A program made the translations under genes and the position numbers. Below are positions 37,021 through 49,401 of a stretch of 64,000 nt of DNA, in pieces; within the stretch, counting starts at the first letter, position 1, and each line of letters starts with the position of its first letter. The stretch is from Salvia splendens (Eukaryota > Streptophyta > Magnoliopsida > Lamiales > Lamiaceae): positions 37,824,773 to 37,888,772 of the forward strand of contig NC_056035.1 of assembly GCF_004379255.2 (NCBI RefSeq), given 5' to 3'. The notes under the pieces are model-generated. The model was not told where the DNA came from. It ran no database searches and saw only the letters and a program-made list of their open reading frames with translations.

Positions 37021-37191
37021 ACCAACAAGTCGTAGTGCAGTTAACAGCATGGAGTTGTGGTGATCTTGAGGTCACGGGTTCAAATCCCGTCATCCACTTA
37101 GAGACTTTCAGTCTTAATCAGCAGATCCAGTCGAACAGGATTAGTCAGATCCACCCAAAAGCGACCAAGGTACACCTATGGTCAAATAAAA
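37021..37191 (+). mobile_element. tRNA-derived SINE
   Basis: An RNA polymerase III A-box-like TAGTGCAGTTAAC (37033-37045) and a B-box GGTTCAAATCC (37077-37087) are correctly spaced. The context gaggtcacGGTTCAAATCCcgtc is typical of plant SINE heads. The element ends in an A-rich run, and gcatttcgatttta before it recurs as acatttcaatttta after it, which fits a target duplication. It does not fold as a tRNA gene over its full length. Confidence 0.75.
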
Positions 37192-37284
37192 AAACATTTC
37201 AATTTTATGCTGATACTAAAATGCGACCAAGGTACACCTATGGTCAAACAAAAAAAACATTTCGATTTTATGCTAATACTAAAA
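37161..37284 (+). repeat. 62-bp tandem duplication at the SINE 3' end
   Basis: gcgaccaaggtacacctatg starts at 37161 and again at 37223; each copy includes the A-run and the downstream target duplication (catttc.attttatgct), so the duplication arose after insertion or spans two nested insertions. Confidence 0.8.
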
Positions 37285-37731
37285 TTTTTAAATCATTTAA
37301 GACTAAGTGAGGTGTGTGACATTATAAGCTCTTTTTCTTTTGTAATGGAAAATAAGGCGGCCATCATTCCTAACACTACACTTCAATTTTTTTTAAGAAT
37401 CATGCATCATTTATTGAAAGTTCAAACCAACTTGTTGAAAGCTGTCTCTAAAAATATTTAAAATTGCAATCATAAATCTACACATGTATATATATTAATG
37501 ATTGCCACCACCTTATATAAATTAAGAGCATGTTATCTTAGTTAATTAAGCAAGTCAAGCAGGATTAATTTCTTCGTTATTTCCCTTTGAAAATTAGGCT
37601 TTGAAAAGCAATACAGCAAATTCGGAGTTTCCTATTTTCTCTTGACTTTAGCATTAATGTCAATCTTAATCAAAATGCATTGTCGATTCTCGATTGCACA
37701 GTTTGTCTCAACCTTATCAGGTTAATTTTTA

Positions 37732-38590
37732 GAGGGAACATCATTTTTGGTCCACAAACTTTGCCAAAGTATCATTTTTGGTCCGTGAACTTTGAAAATA
37801 TCATTTTAGGTCCGTCCACTTTGAGTTAGTATCATTTGAGGTACTTTTTACTATTTCCAAGTTTTTTTGGACGAAAATACCCTTAATACCTTAAAGTGTA
37901 TATATTTTTAATAAATTTATCATATGCTCATATTTTTTTATAAATATCTTTACAATATATTTTTGACAAATTTTCTAAATATAATTTGACCTTAAATATT
38001 ATCACTTAATTTTGTGACATGCAAGTAAAATTGCTTCTTCAATTTTTTATATTAATTTTTTTAAAAATTGAATAAAGAACTTTCTTTAATAAAAAAAATT
38101 AAATAAAGATCTTTTTATAAATATCTTTACAATATATTTTTGACAAATTTTCTAAATATAATTTGACCTTCAATATTATCATTTAATTTTGTGACATGCA
38201 AGAAAAGATCTTTATTCAATTTTTTATTATTAAAGAAAAGTTCTTTATTCAATTTAAAAAAAAAATTAATATAAAAAATTGAAGAAGCAATTTTACTTGC
38301 ATGTCACAAAAATAAGTGATAATATTTAAGGTCAAATTATATTTAAAAAATTTGTCAAAAATATATTGTAAAGATATTTATAAAAAAATTATGAGTATAT
38401 GATAAATTTATTAAAAATATATACACTTTAAGGTATTGAGGGTATTTTCGTCCAAAAAAACTTAGAAATAATAAAAAGTACCTCAAATGATACTAACTCA
38501 AAGTTCACGGACCTAAAATGATATTTTCAAAGTTCATGGACCTAAAATGATACTTTGGCAAAGTTCGTTGACCAAAAATGATGTTCCCTC
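37732..38590. mobile_element. MULE-type foldback element (859 bp, TIRs of ~270 bp or more)
   Basis: Ends GAGGGAACATCATTTTTGGT and its reverse complement, with an exact 9-bp duplication TAATTTTTA (37723-37731, 38591-38599). The two halves are inverted copies for most of the length: repeated ggtccgtgaactttg-type words at the tips, gtttttttggacgaaaatac.. inside, and ttttgtgacatgcaagtaaaattgcttcttcaa near the middle. A 100-bp block is also repeated directly near the centre. No coding capacity. A transcript would form a long hairpin. Confidence 0.88.
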
Positions 38591-38599
38591 TAATTTTTA

Positions 38600-38864
38600 A
38601 CATGTACAGTACTCCGGTACTTGAAAAATAGGGACTTTGAAGACATCACAAATTTAAAACCGATAAAATATGAGAGAAATAAAAAAAATTGATTAAAACA
38701 TTATTAGTGGAGAATGAGGCGCATCTCATAAGTGATAGAAAACTTACCAAAAATATAAATGAACTAATTTTATGGAGCAGACCAATATGAAAAAGGAAGA
38801 TATTATATTTGGGACGAGGAGAGTAATATAGTACTCCCTTCGTCTCTTTGTAGCTGAGAGAAAA
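38600..38864. other. MITE debris before the second MULE
   Basis: Fragments of Stowaway-like sequence (gggacgaggagagta at 38812, tactcccttcgtctctttgtagc at 38832) abut the MULE left end; the latter lacks a partner end nearby. Confidence 0.45.
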
Positions 38865-38949
38865 TCGGATCCGTGGGGCACTCTACTACTATAATAACGA
38901 AAATGTACGCATTTTGTTATTTCTTCCATCTATGAGAAAAACTTCACCC

Positions 38950-39192
38950 ACATTGGCGTGTTATTAAGTAAAAACGCCAGCCATGTTGGCGTTTTACAAT
39001 TTCGTTTTATTTTATGCAAATACAGTATTTATCGTAACACGCTCACTTGGTGTGTGTGTTTAATTAAAAAAATGCCATCTACGTCGGCGTGTTTAACACA
39101 TATATCACGCCCACTTAGTTGGTGTGTTTAATTAAAAAACGCCATCTACGTTGGCATTTTAAAGATAAAAACGCCAACCTGGTTGGCGTGTT
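38950..39192. repeat. Palindrome array, left end of the second MULE
   Basis: At least five copies of an inverted repeat with arms ACGCCA and TGGCGT around a variable 7-9 bp spacer, for example CGCCAGCCATGTTGGCG and CGCCAACCTGGTTGGCG. Spacers differ from copy to copy while the arms are kept. Copies are separated by T/A-rich linkers (gtgtttaattaaaaaa). Confidence 0.8.
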
Positions 39193-39652
39193 ACGGTTGA
39201 ACCAGATATCAGTCAGATCTCTCCCAAAATCGCGAACCCTAATCACTTTCCCTCCCCAAATGCGAAAACCCTCCCCAAATGCGAAAAACCTTAAGGAAAC
39301 CCTTGCTCGGGTCGACGCAATCGGCGATTTGAGCATGAAGATTTCGATTTTGGCTCATTCTTCCAAACATTAGTCTTCCTATTCGGTTAGTATATCTAAA
39401 TTTTGACCAATATTTGATGGATTGTTATGATAGTATATATTGTAGTGTAATGAATAGAAATATTTGATGGATTGTTAAGATATTGTATATTGTAGTACAT
39501 CTAATTTTTTACCAATATTTGATAGATTGTTATGATAGTCTATATTTGACGTAATTAATATCTAAGTTTTCACCAATTTTTTACTCACTCTACATAATAA
39601 TGAATGGAAAAATAATACATATTTATTTGTGTTTTACATTATTGCAGATAGT

Positions 39653-42234
39653 ATGACGTGGTGTGTCAGTTTATATTGGGGTGGAAAGATAATTCCCAGA
39701 ACAGTTATTTCATATGATCCTCCTTTTTCAAAAGGATTCATTATGTTGGATGAAAGTGTTTCCTACGATAAGCTTGTGGAAACAAATTGTGAAAGGGTGG
39801 GGATAAGCATATTTGAAAACAAAGTTCAAATAATATGGAAACGTACTATATGCGTTGGATCCGGAGTCACGTTTATAGGTACTCTACTAGAAGAAGTATG
39901 CATGCCACTAATGTTCAGTGAGGGTATGGCTACAGGAGGTCAAATTGAATTATTTGTTGAGTATTCGGCAATTACTCAACAAAATAGTGATCATGTCATA
40001 AGTTATGGTATTGATACGTCTACGAGAGCCCAAAAACCAAGTTTCGTTGCAACACAAGATTTTGATGTTGGAGGTGTGCGTTTAGGGGATAGTGACAATT
40101 GTCATGTGGTTGATGACATTATAGGTCCTGATAAAGCCGACTTTCTTGATCCACAATCACCTTATGATTCTGAAGATGTAAACATTGTTAGTACAGACTC
40201 AGATGGTGATCCGTCTGATGATGAACAATTTGTTGATTCAAAACCATCCATTCCAGTTGGAGAAACAGTGATTGGAGAAACAGCAGTTGGAAGAAGATCA
40301 GTTGGGGGAAGAGTAGTTCCACAGTTCCCACAGCATGGAATGAACTATTTTCGCACCTTACCAGGTACATATGATAGTTTTGATCCAAAGAACTTTGAGG
40401 CTGCTGATCCCAGTGTGCATTATTGGAGTGAAAAATATCCTAGCAATGTCGTTTTGCATACTAAATTTAGAACGAAGTTGAAATTGAAGACAACTGTGAC
40501 TTTTTGGCATTTAGAAAAAATCTGACAATATACAGTTGCTGAAAGTAAAGGAAAGAGATGGCATGCAGTTTGTAAGTGGCCACAAGGAAATCTGAAAGAT
40601 AAGTCATTACCGAAATGTTTGTGGGAGTGTCGAGCAACATTGAGAAAGCATGATGAACACTGGCAAATTAGAGTGTTTAGCACTGTTCATACTTGTATGG
40701 GGGATTGTAATTATAATGGGTACGCTAATCTTTCGCCGTCCATGATATCATTGAGTGTTCGACATCAGATAGAAAACGATCCTGCCTACAAGGTAAAAGC
40801 TATTGTGGCGGATATTGAAAATAAATTTCATGTGAAAATTAGTTACAAGAAAGCATGGTATGCTCGGAGGACAGCTATTGAGCTTGTATATGGTGGATGA
40901 GAGTGGTCATTCAAAGTTTTACCGTCTTATTTGAATGAAATGCAAAGACAAAATCCTGGTACAATTGTCGAATGGTTGCATGATGACAGATTAAGCCACG
41001 GTATGAACAAGGTATTCAAATACGTATTTTGGGCTTTTGGACCAGCTGTGGAGGCTTTTCAACTATGCAAACCAGTTTTAACAGTTGATGGAACTCATCT
41101 ACGTGGACGATGTTGAGGTAAAATTCTTATTGTGGTTGGATCTGGTGCTAATAAGAAATGTTTGCCTGTTGCATATGCCATTGTTGATGAGGAAACCAAA
41201 GAAAGTTGGAATTAGTTTATGGAACGCATAAGACTTCATGTAGCAAAGCATGAAATATGTGTAATATCTGATAGGCATGTGGGAATCATAGATGCAATGA
41301 ATTCTCCCATATGGAAAGAAGAATGAACCTAAAGGTCATCACAGGTTTTGCTTAGTACATGTTAGAAAGAATGTTCTGCAGAATCACAAAGGTATCATGG
41401 TTAAAAGATTGGTTTGGAAAATGGGTATTGCTACCAAAAAGCGCAAGTTTAAGAAAAGACGTCGTTTACTTCAAGACGTCAACAACGAGGCTTTGCAGTA
41501 CCTTGATACCGTGGATTTAGAAAAATGGAATTTGGCGTACGACAAACACAAAAGATGGGGTGAGATGACCACTAATATGGTGGAATCTTACAACAATTGT
41601 TGGGAGGCGCAAGAGAACTCCCAATCAAAGCTTGAATTGATTTGACATTTTAGAGGATAATAGAATGGTTCAATGAGCGGTCAATTGTATCAAGACAGTG
41701 TGCGACACAACTTACCCCGGGGCGCACGAAAAGGTGTGCAAAAATGATGCAAAAGGTCAGTTACATAATGTGAGAGCACCAAACACAATTCAAGGGATTT
41801 ATGTGGTTCGAACAAGACGTCGAATTGGTGGAAAGAGTGGTAACAAGTGGAAGGTGTTGTACTTGGAGTCGAACTGCAAATGTCAAAAGTGACAGATGTG
41901 GAGACTTCCGTGTTCACATGCAGCGGCAGTTGCGCGGTTTAGAAACGACAACATGATATCGCTTGTTAATCCCGTATACCACACAAGTGTTTGGGTACAC
42001 CAATATTCTGGGGTGTTCAATCCACTCAGACACCCAGATTATTGGGACGAGCCTGAATAGACTTTGCAGTGTTCACGAACTCAGTTAATGCCTCGAAGTC
42101 GCGGTCGATACCGTACAACTAGGATTCCTAATCAGATGGATGTCCGTGAAGCTGACCAGCCACGAGCCCGACTTCGTTGTAAAAAATGCCGTCAACCTAG
42201 TCACGACAAGCGCAATTGCCCGACTTCTTGATTG
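39653..42234 (+). pseudogene. MULE transposase of the second MULE, heavily interrupted
   Basis: Starts after a leader intron ending at 39649 (TTGCAG) with MTWCVSLYWGGKI, an N-terminal PB1-like start. The first 291 codons are open to TGA at 40523. Then follow the DNA-binding region (SLPKCLWECRATLRKH, VHTCMGDCNY), the MULE core with first Asp in LTVDGTHLRGRC (41085-41116) and second in CVISDRHVGI (~41258), a SWIM finger (CNCKCQK*QMWRLPCSHA, ~41875-41925) and a zinc knuckle CKKCRQPSHDKRNC (~42187-42228). In-frame stops include 40898 (expected Trp), 41114, 41213 (expected Trp) and 41890 (expected Trp), with a frameshift near 41320. It cannot encode an active enzyme. Confidence 0.85.
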
Positions 42235-42410
42235 TTTAGACTTATGCATTGATTACTATTTGATTACTATTTGGATTTATGTATTGATTACTATTTGGAC
42301 TTGTGGTATTTTGTCTGGACTTTGTAGTATTCAATATGTTACATAATGTATTGCATGTATTGTTTTGTGATGGTGGCTCTGCAGGGTATGTTAAACACAA
42401 AATGTTTCTG

Positions 42411-42780
42411 CATTGAAACGCCAGTCTCGTTGGCGTTTTTACTAACACACGCCATTGCCGTTGGCGTGTTTCATAAAAACGCCAACCACGTTGGCGAGTC
42501 AATACAGAATGGTTGTATTGCGTCTACTAGAAACTCGGGCGATACATCAAAGTGTAAAACGACAACGAGCTGGCGTTTTTCATGAAAACGCCAACTTGAT
42601 CGGCGTGTTCGTGTTTAACAAAAACGCAAACCTGATCGGCGTGTTTCTTAAAAACGCCAACCAAGTTGGCGAGTCAATACAGAATGGTTGTATTGCGTTG
42701 TGTAGAAACACGCCTAAACATCAAAGTGTAAAACGCCAACGGGACTGACGTTTTTCTTAAAGAAGCCAACCTACTTGGCA
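42411..42780. repeat. Palindrome array between the two convergent genes of the second MULE
   Basis: About nine copies of the CGCCA-spacer-TGGCG palindrome, such as CGCCAACCACGTTGGCG, CGCCAACCAAGTTGGCG and CGCCAACTTGATCGGCG. A ~175-bp segment is tandemly duplicated: ttggcgagtcaatacagaat begins at 42491 and again at 42666. Confidence 0.82.
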
Positions 42781-42825
42781 TTAAGTTTCAGCCAACCGTT
42801 TCTACCTAATCCTGCTTATTACAAT

Positions 42826-43042
42826 TAGGGGTGGGTCGGTACGGTATACCGTACTGACCGTGCCATACCGCATACCGTACCGGAAATTACGGTATGTCAA
42901 AATTCCATACCGATACCGTACCGAATTTCCGGTATATCAGAAATTCGGTACGATAATTTTTTATATCGTTACCATACCGTAATAACGGTATGCGGTATGG
43001 TAATGGCATACCGAAAAAAACCTATATCCAAAATATTTATAA

Positions 43043-43082
<40 letters not shown>

Positions 43083-43526
43083 TACATTTAAATTTTATTT
43101 AATATAATATATATATAAATTAATATACATTTTTTTAAATTTAATATAATATATATCCAAAATATTACATTTAAATTTTTTAAAATTTTAGAGACTTCTA
43201 TTTTTAAAATTTTTTTTAATATAATATATATATAAATGTAATATATATATTATAACATATTTAATATTAATATATATATATATAATCTATAGGTATACCG
43301 GTATACCGCGGTATACCGAATTTTCGATATATACTGAAGATTCGGTATACCGTGGATTCGGTATACCGCGGTATTGAAAAATTGATATCGTTACCGTACC
43401 GAAACACTGCGGTACGGTATCATACCGTACCGGAAACTGCGGTATACCGAAAAATCGGTATTTTCGGTATTTTCCCGGTACGGTAAGTCCGGTATTTTGG
43501 TATTTCGGTATAATTTCCCACCCCTA
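42826..43526. mobile_element. hAT-type nonautonomous element built of CGGTATACCG palindromes (701 bp)
   Basis: Begins TAGGGGTGGGTCGGTACGG and ends TTTCCCACCCCTA. An exact 8-bp duplication ATTACAAT flanks it (42818-42825, 43527-43534). Both subterminal ~200-bp regions are filled with the self-complementary word GGTATACC and variants; the centre is an AT dinucleotide-rich stretch. No coding capacity. Confidence 0.9.
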
Positions 43527-43814
43527 ATTACAATGCTTATTTAAAATATTGCAATCATTCTCACTTCAAAAATATAAATAAGAATAGAAAGATGAGTTGT
43601 AAAATTGTCAAATATAAAGATTACAAGGTTCACATTCACAAACACGAAGTTTAACTCAATAAACAAATAAAAATAGATATAGTTTAGTTCAATCGTCTCG
43701 CCTTCTCCGCATAAACAGGCCACGGATCCCCTTCCTGATTCAGGAAGTACAGAGTCTAGAGAGAGGAGTATCTTGAACAACAGCATTCTCTAAATCCACC
43801 CCAAAAAAGTCATA

Positions 43815-45690
43815 TCACACTGAAGACCGAGGTGGAGAATGGTGGACATCACTGAGACCAATATCTTCACATGTGCCACCAGTGTGGCTGACAAAATGAC
43901 GACTTCGAACTGCATAACTAGGTGGAGGTGGAGGCACAAAATCTTCATCGGAATCATCTACCAAATGAGCATCCATCCTTGAAGATGACGACTCTCCACA
44001 AGCAGTTTTCTTCTTTCCACGTTGTTTCCCTTTTTGTCTCACGGGAATGTCAATGTCCAGCTCAGAGCGCTGGGAAGGACGGTAGTCCATCATCTCAGCC
44101 TCCCCAGATATCTGCAGACCATCTTCAACCATCCTCAAAATTGTTACCAAATCTGGTCGTCCTGTCATATCTTGCCCACTTAGAAAGTGACGTATTTTTT
44201 GAAGCGTCTCCACCTACAATTTTCAAAGTTAATTTCATTTCATTATATGAATTTAAATAATTAATAGTTGTTTCAATTTACCGCGAAGCTATGAGAAGAT
44301 GTCGTTTCATGGAAGCCCTCTTGAGCATGCACGCCAGGTTTAGTTAAGTACACCACAGTTATTCGGTGAAACCAATCCATATATTCATCAGTTGCAATAG
44401 GCTCATTTGAGTACTCCAGATCAGTCCACACCAAGTTGTACCTATTGTCCTACTCCTGTATATGATTGACGTGGTACTCAACCCAATTTCGGCCAGATTT
44501 ACCACGACGATCCTGTTTCACAAAATCAGTACCGTGGAACCGGTTGAGGAGTGGGATATACTGTTGGACAATCCCAAATTGTCGCAACACTCGTTGTGGC
44601 AAGTATGGCTCAACCAAATTCCAACAAATAAGGGTTGTGATCGACGTCCACATAGGACGACCGTCAACACAAATATCCGGCAAGTTTCGCATGACATAAG
44701 TCCTCCAAATAAACTACATATGAAACAAATTTAGTCAAAACAAATTCAATCACAACAGCAAACAAAAAATAATGTAAGTTACATAAATTACTTGGTTGGA
44801 CTGCATTCTGGAGAACTGATCTCTGAATTTTCAATGCAATGCCCGGGTGCTTTTACATATGACGCCAGACCAATCCATCTAAAAAAATAAATTATGAGCG
44901 AATATCACGGAAATTAATGAAAATTATGCTTAAAAAATTAATTAGTGAACAACTTACGCGACTGCACATGGTGCGTAGTCTATATGCACGAGATTTAGCA
45001 TCTTCGGTCTAATATTTAGGATTCTCTCCCAAGCCCACAATTGTAACAAAGTACAAGCTCCCCCGACATCGCTCCTCCTAGCAAGGGCAGCTTCACATAA
45101 ATTGTGGTATAAGCAAGCAAGAGTCGCACCACCCCAGCTATAGCTAGAACATCGTTCTACATCCATGAAAAATTACAAGTAGAAGAATGGAATTTTATTT
45201 CCTGAGGCGTTCGGGATCATCAGACCACCAAGTAAAAGCAGACAATAAACACGAGCACGTTGAACATATATATAGTGGTCGTGTTCATCACTCAACTCAA
45301 TCATTAGTTGATTTGATAAGATTGTCTATTTTCAAACCATTTCTCTCAACTCAACTATATCTGGTACAAATCCAAGATAATCCAGAGAAAGTTGCATCCA
45401 ATAGTTGACATCCTTAGTGGGGATGTAACCCGTCAAAGCATCACCGTCAACTTTGATGCCCCATAAGATCCCCACGTCTTCCAATGTCACTGTCGCTTCA
45501 CCGACTGGAAAGTGAAACGTTTGAGTCTCTGGCCTCCATCGTTCAATCAACGCGGTGATAAGATGGTGGTCAATGTCCTTAGGTTGACCACACCTCAATA
45601 TGCCGTCGAACCCCATCTCGTCTATTACTGCCAAAACACGCGGATGTATGAGAACATCCAAATGATTCATTCATATCTTCTGCAGCGTAC
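43815..45690 (-). pseudogene. Plant mobile domain (PMD, MAIN/MAIL-like) gene carried by the second MULE
   Basis: On the minus strand from ~45690: RVLAVIDEMGFDGIL, then ALIERWRPETQTFHFPVGEA and TVTLEDVGILWGIKVDG, the hallmark of the aminotransferase-like plant mobile domain. Further on are QRARVYCLLLLGGLMIPNAS (~45270), SYSWGGATLACLYHNLCEAA (~45130), LLQLWAWERI, then WNLVEPYLPQRVLRQFGIVQ (~44620), and a Lys/Arg-rich, acidic tail ending at 43815. Stops at 45332-45334 and 45326 (with frameshift) and about 45178 (expected Gln) break the first domain half; introns separate the later pieces. MAIN/MAIL proteins of this domain act in transposon silencing and genome stability in Arabidopsis; transposon-borne PMD copies are known, and their job in the element is unclear. 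Confidence 0.82.
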
Positions 45691-46859
45691 GTCTTCTGAT
45701 TCAACTCCTGCCCATATATTATTAGAGACGTGTTGTCTCTGAAGATATAATACGGAAGGGTCCTCAGGACCACATAAGACTCTTCGACGAGAACTTGAAG
45801 ATGATGCCAAAATTCACCTACACAACATTCACAATTCAAATTAAACAATACGCAAACCTAAACAATTTCAATAATTGGATACTATTTAAGCCATTAACTA
45901 CTAGAAAATTGGCTTGTAATGACACTTAAAAGTGCTGACACTTCATCTATAATGGCACTTAATGCAAGTGCAGCACTGGGTACATGTAGTAAGAGATTAG
46001 GTGTAAGAATAGATTGTGTATTACTGCACTGGAAGAGTGCCATGAAACATGGCGTGTAATGTTACTTAAAAATGCCACAATATATATTCTTAAACTACAC
46101 TCACTTCTGAACGAAAATTTACAAAATACCCCAATAAATATTTATTATTACAATTTCACCCTAATTTTATTGTATTTACTTTTTTCTCATACAAATCTCT
46201 ATAATTTATATTTTTATCCTTCAAATATTTATAAATTATGTTTCAATCATTCAAATACTAATTATTTACATTTTTACTTTCAATCTACAAAATTTTTTAA
46301 ATTATTTTTTATTATTCAACAAAATTTAATAAACTAAGTCATTCAAATAATATGGAAAATTTTGATAATATCCAAAGTATCAAATCATATTACACCAAAT
46401 CTAATGTGTTTAAACACACAAACTAAACAAGTGTTGGTCATCTTTTACTTCTGTAAAAACAATACTGTACTACAAATTATTAATCCTAATCACTGTGTTT
46501 CCTTCGTCGGCCTTCTCTTTTCCAGCTATACCATCCCTCGCATTCTCTTTTTCAGCTATACCATCCCTCGCAGCCTCATCACCGTGTTTCCTCCGTTGGT
46601 CTTCTCTTTTCCTGTTAGCACCTTTGCAAGAACATGCCCCATATAGCAATAGCAAAACAATTTAAATACAACACCATGTAAATTATGCTAGCAGTAACAA
46701 ACCTCTTCAACAATAGCATTCGATTCAAACACAATACCAATCGATCTTATATTTGTTTCCTTGAGAGTGGCAACAGTTTCCAAGTAAGTACTCATAGCAA
46801 TTTGTATATGTAATTGGGTATATGCGAATATAACTTTTAAATGCATACCTTTCATTACT

Positions 46860-46985
46860 CAGATTCTGCATGTTCTCCCAACATAGATCTTCACTTTCAT
46901 ATCTCACAAATGATATAGATCCCCAAAGAAAAGATTCTGCTAGTTCATCCAAAGAGAGGCAAATTAAGAGAAAAGGAAACCACCA
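46860..46985 (-). pseudogene. Possible captured exon in the CACTA element
   Basis: On the minus strand, an AG acceptor-like site near 46943 is followed by SFLWGSISFVRYESEDLCWE then NMQNLSNER and a GTATGC donor near 46850. The composition and splice borders look like one host exon. I do not recognise the source gene. Confidence 0.35.
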
Positions 46986-48239
46986 ATAAACCTTTGATTA
47001 TAAAGTAAATTTTGCTATTTGCTACAAAGTAAAAAAACATGACTCTCTTCCATAGACAATATCATCTAAAATAACCACAATAGACTACTTGGTTCTCAAA
47101 TTGAAGCATATAAAGAAAATTATTCATAAATGGAGTCACAAAAGATACAAAATTTCCCAAATCCACAATCATTCATAACAAGAATTACTCCAAATGCAAA
47201 TAGAGTATGTTTATCATTCATTTTTTTTTCTCAAACTACAATCCGAAGGTACTATTAGAAACCTCTCAAATTTAGCTCTCGAATTCGTATATTTTTTGAG
47301 CAAGAGCTCTTGAATTACTAGATCAGGCCACATAGTCAGCCTAAGTCTGATCATCCTCAAAAACCCTATCTTAAATTCAAATTCTTCATCTCAAGAGTAC
47401 ACAAAACTAACTACATTCACAAATAATTAAAAGCAAAAAATGCTAATCCCACCAAACATTGAACAATTGATGCCAGAAGAAGAGGAAACACTTACAGCAA
47501 ATGGATTCTGATCGTAACGACCTGCCATCTCTTTATCGACTAATCCTTCAACTAAATCTGCTCATGAACACTAATTCGCTAATTTTGTAGATGTAAATAG
47601 TGTGTATACAACATTTCCAAAATTTAAACAGTATCAAACAAAACATAAATTTTATTATCACGAGCAAAATGGTAAATATGAAGGAAACCACCGTAAATTG
47701 ATAAGTAGTTGTGAAGGCGTTGATTCTTTTTAATCTCATACAGGGTTCCTGATTGTGGCAGATTGTCACTCGGAAAAGAATAATGCAATAGTACTACCTC
47801 AAATTTTCACGACATTGCCCACAACTTTGCAGATATGCTCCATTATTTCATCCAGAAGCTTCTGCATATTTAAAAGGAGAACCAACATGAGCTTAAAATT
47901 AAGTAGAATATTTGAGCCAACATTATTAGGGAAGGGTGACTGCCTGCATATTCTGCATTGAAAAAATTAGAAAAAAGCCTTGTACAATCTTTTAGTAGTT
48001 GTTTCCTGCAACAAATTTATTGGCAGCATGAAGAATCTATTAAGATAATCATCAACTCCAAATGCATCCATGAGTGTTTAAAAGAATGTGAACTAACTAG
48101 CAAACAAATATAAGAAAATTTATCTTTGAGAACTCCAAACCAAATAAATGATACCGAGCAAGATAAATCGCACTACCTATTAAAAGATTCAGCTATTTTG
48201 ATCCCAAAAAACAAAGTGAACTAACAAGCAAACAAACAT

Positions 48240-48880
48240 AAGCAATGACGGATCCAGAAAATATTTATGGTGAGGTCGAACAAATTAACAAAAATGTACA
48301 AATATACCATCCATAAAGACAATAAAAATCAATAAATTAAAAAAATTAAGAATTTACTAACGAAACAACAATTCACCTTAATATCATAGACCATCAAATA
48401 ATAGATTCAACTATCCTAACTTGTTTCAAGTTATAAATATAATTAAAGAAGAAGAGTGCAAAGCAACTGTCAAATAGTACAAATACTAATAGTTATGCAA
48501 GCAGTGCAGAGACTAACAATACAATTAACTTGATTTCATATTAACTTCTTGTCTTGCTTGTGTATTAGATAAGCACAAGATGAGTTAAAGGATGGAAAAT
48601 GTATGTAAAAAGGGGGAAATGGAAGTTCAGTCTTCAAGGAGAAACAGAGAAAGGAAGAAATCTCATATGTGCATTAGTATCTCTACTATGTGAGATTAAT
48701 GAGTTGTTATTATAAGATTATAAATTTATTTGGGTTTTGTATTTTGCAACTTTAGTTTCAAAGCTAGTAGCAGTTGTCTTCGCCAGTCTACTTCACAGTA
48801 GACGAACGGAGTTGGAATCGCGCGGGGGATTCGTGGACCAACGGTGGGGTCGGCCGCGACCCCACCTCCGTCCGTAAGAA
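48240..48880. other. Unassigned repeat inside the CACTA element
   Basis: Starts with gacggatccagaaaatattt..ggtgaggtcgaa and ends ..ggggtcg.cgaccccacctccgtc, so the two borders share an inverted GACGGA..GGTG.GGTCG pattern. It could be a further nested nonautonomous element, but no target duplication is obvious. Confidence 0.3.
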
Positions 48881-49194
48881 AACACAGCAAATATAGCCTA
48901 CTTGGCTCCAAACACGTACTACATGATTCCACAATAACAGTGACAAACTACAATTTTTAAAAAATCAAAAAGCAGTAACATCAAGGACTTAAGCACGACT
49001 GCATAAGCACAAAACATTTCTTCACAACTGCTGCTTCACTCATAGCAAATAAGGAACATGTGTGGGATTTCCACCTAATTTTACTTAAATTCGAATTGGG
49101 GAAGAATTTGAATACAAACCCTAACTTCAATTTGAATATGAAATTGGATGAATAAGAGGTGTGGGAAGATTACTTACGTAGAGAATAGACAAGA

Positions 49195-49401
49195 CTATCC
49201 AAGAGATCCAAAGTCCAGCGACGGCGGAGGCAGAATCAGCGGGACAACGCTATACAGAGATGAATGTATGTGTGCGTGTGTAGGGGGAGAGAAGTGTTGA
49301 GACACAGAGGAAGACAAGGAAGGGCCTCCACGTTCGGTGGAGGGCGGTGGTCGGCAGAGGCCGGTGTCGCCGGCGGAGGGTTGTGTGTGTGCATGTGTCA
49401 C
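49195..49401 (-). pseudogene. Possible captured 5' exon near the right end of the CACTA element
   Basis: A GC-richer block with an ATG at 49401 and an open Pro/Ser-rich frame runs to a strong donor GTAAGT at about 49180-49175 on the minus strand. The related CACTA element at 16019 has a similar GC-rich block (17490-17760) in the equivalent place. No family recognised. Confidence 0.35.

Noticed and set aside
37033..37087. tRNA gene
   Set aside because: A and B boxes are present but acceptor and anticodon stems do not form; the A-rich tail and flanking duplication indicate a SINE.
38832..38864. TSD for the second MULE from ATCGGATCC/ATCCGAT flanks
   Set aside because: These words are inverted, not direct, at the two ends, so they belong to the TIR and not to a target duplication.
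48726..48932. 68-codon minus-strand frame in the CACTA interior
   Set aside because: GC-rich repeat border without domain similarity; no splice or start context.
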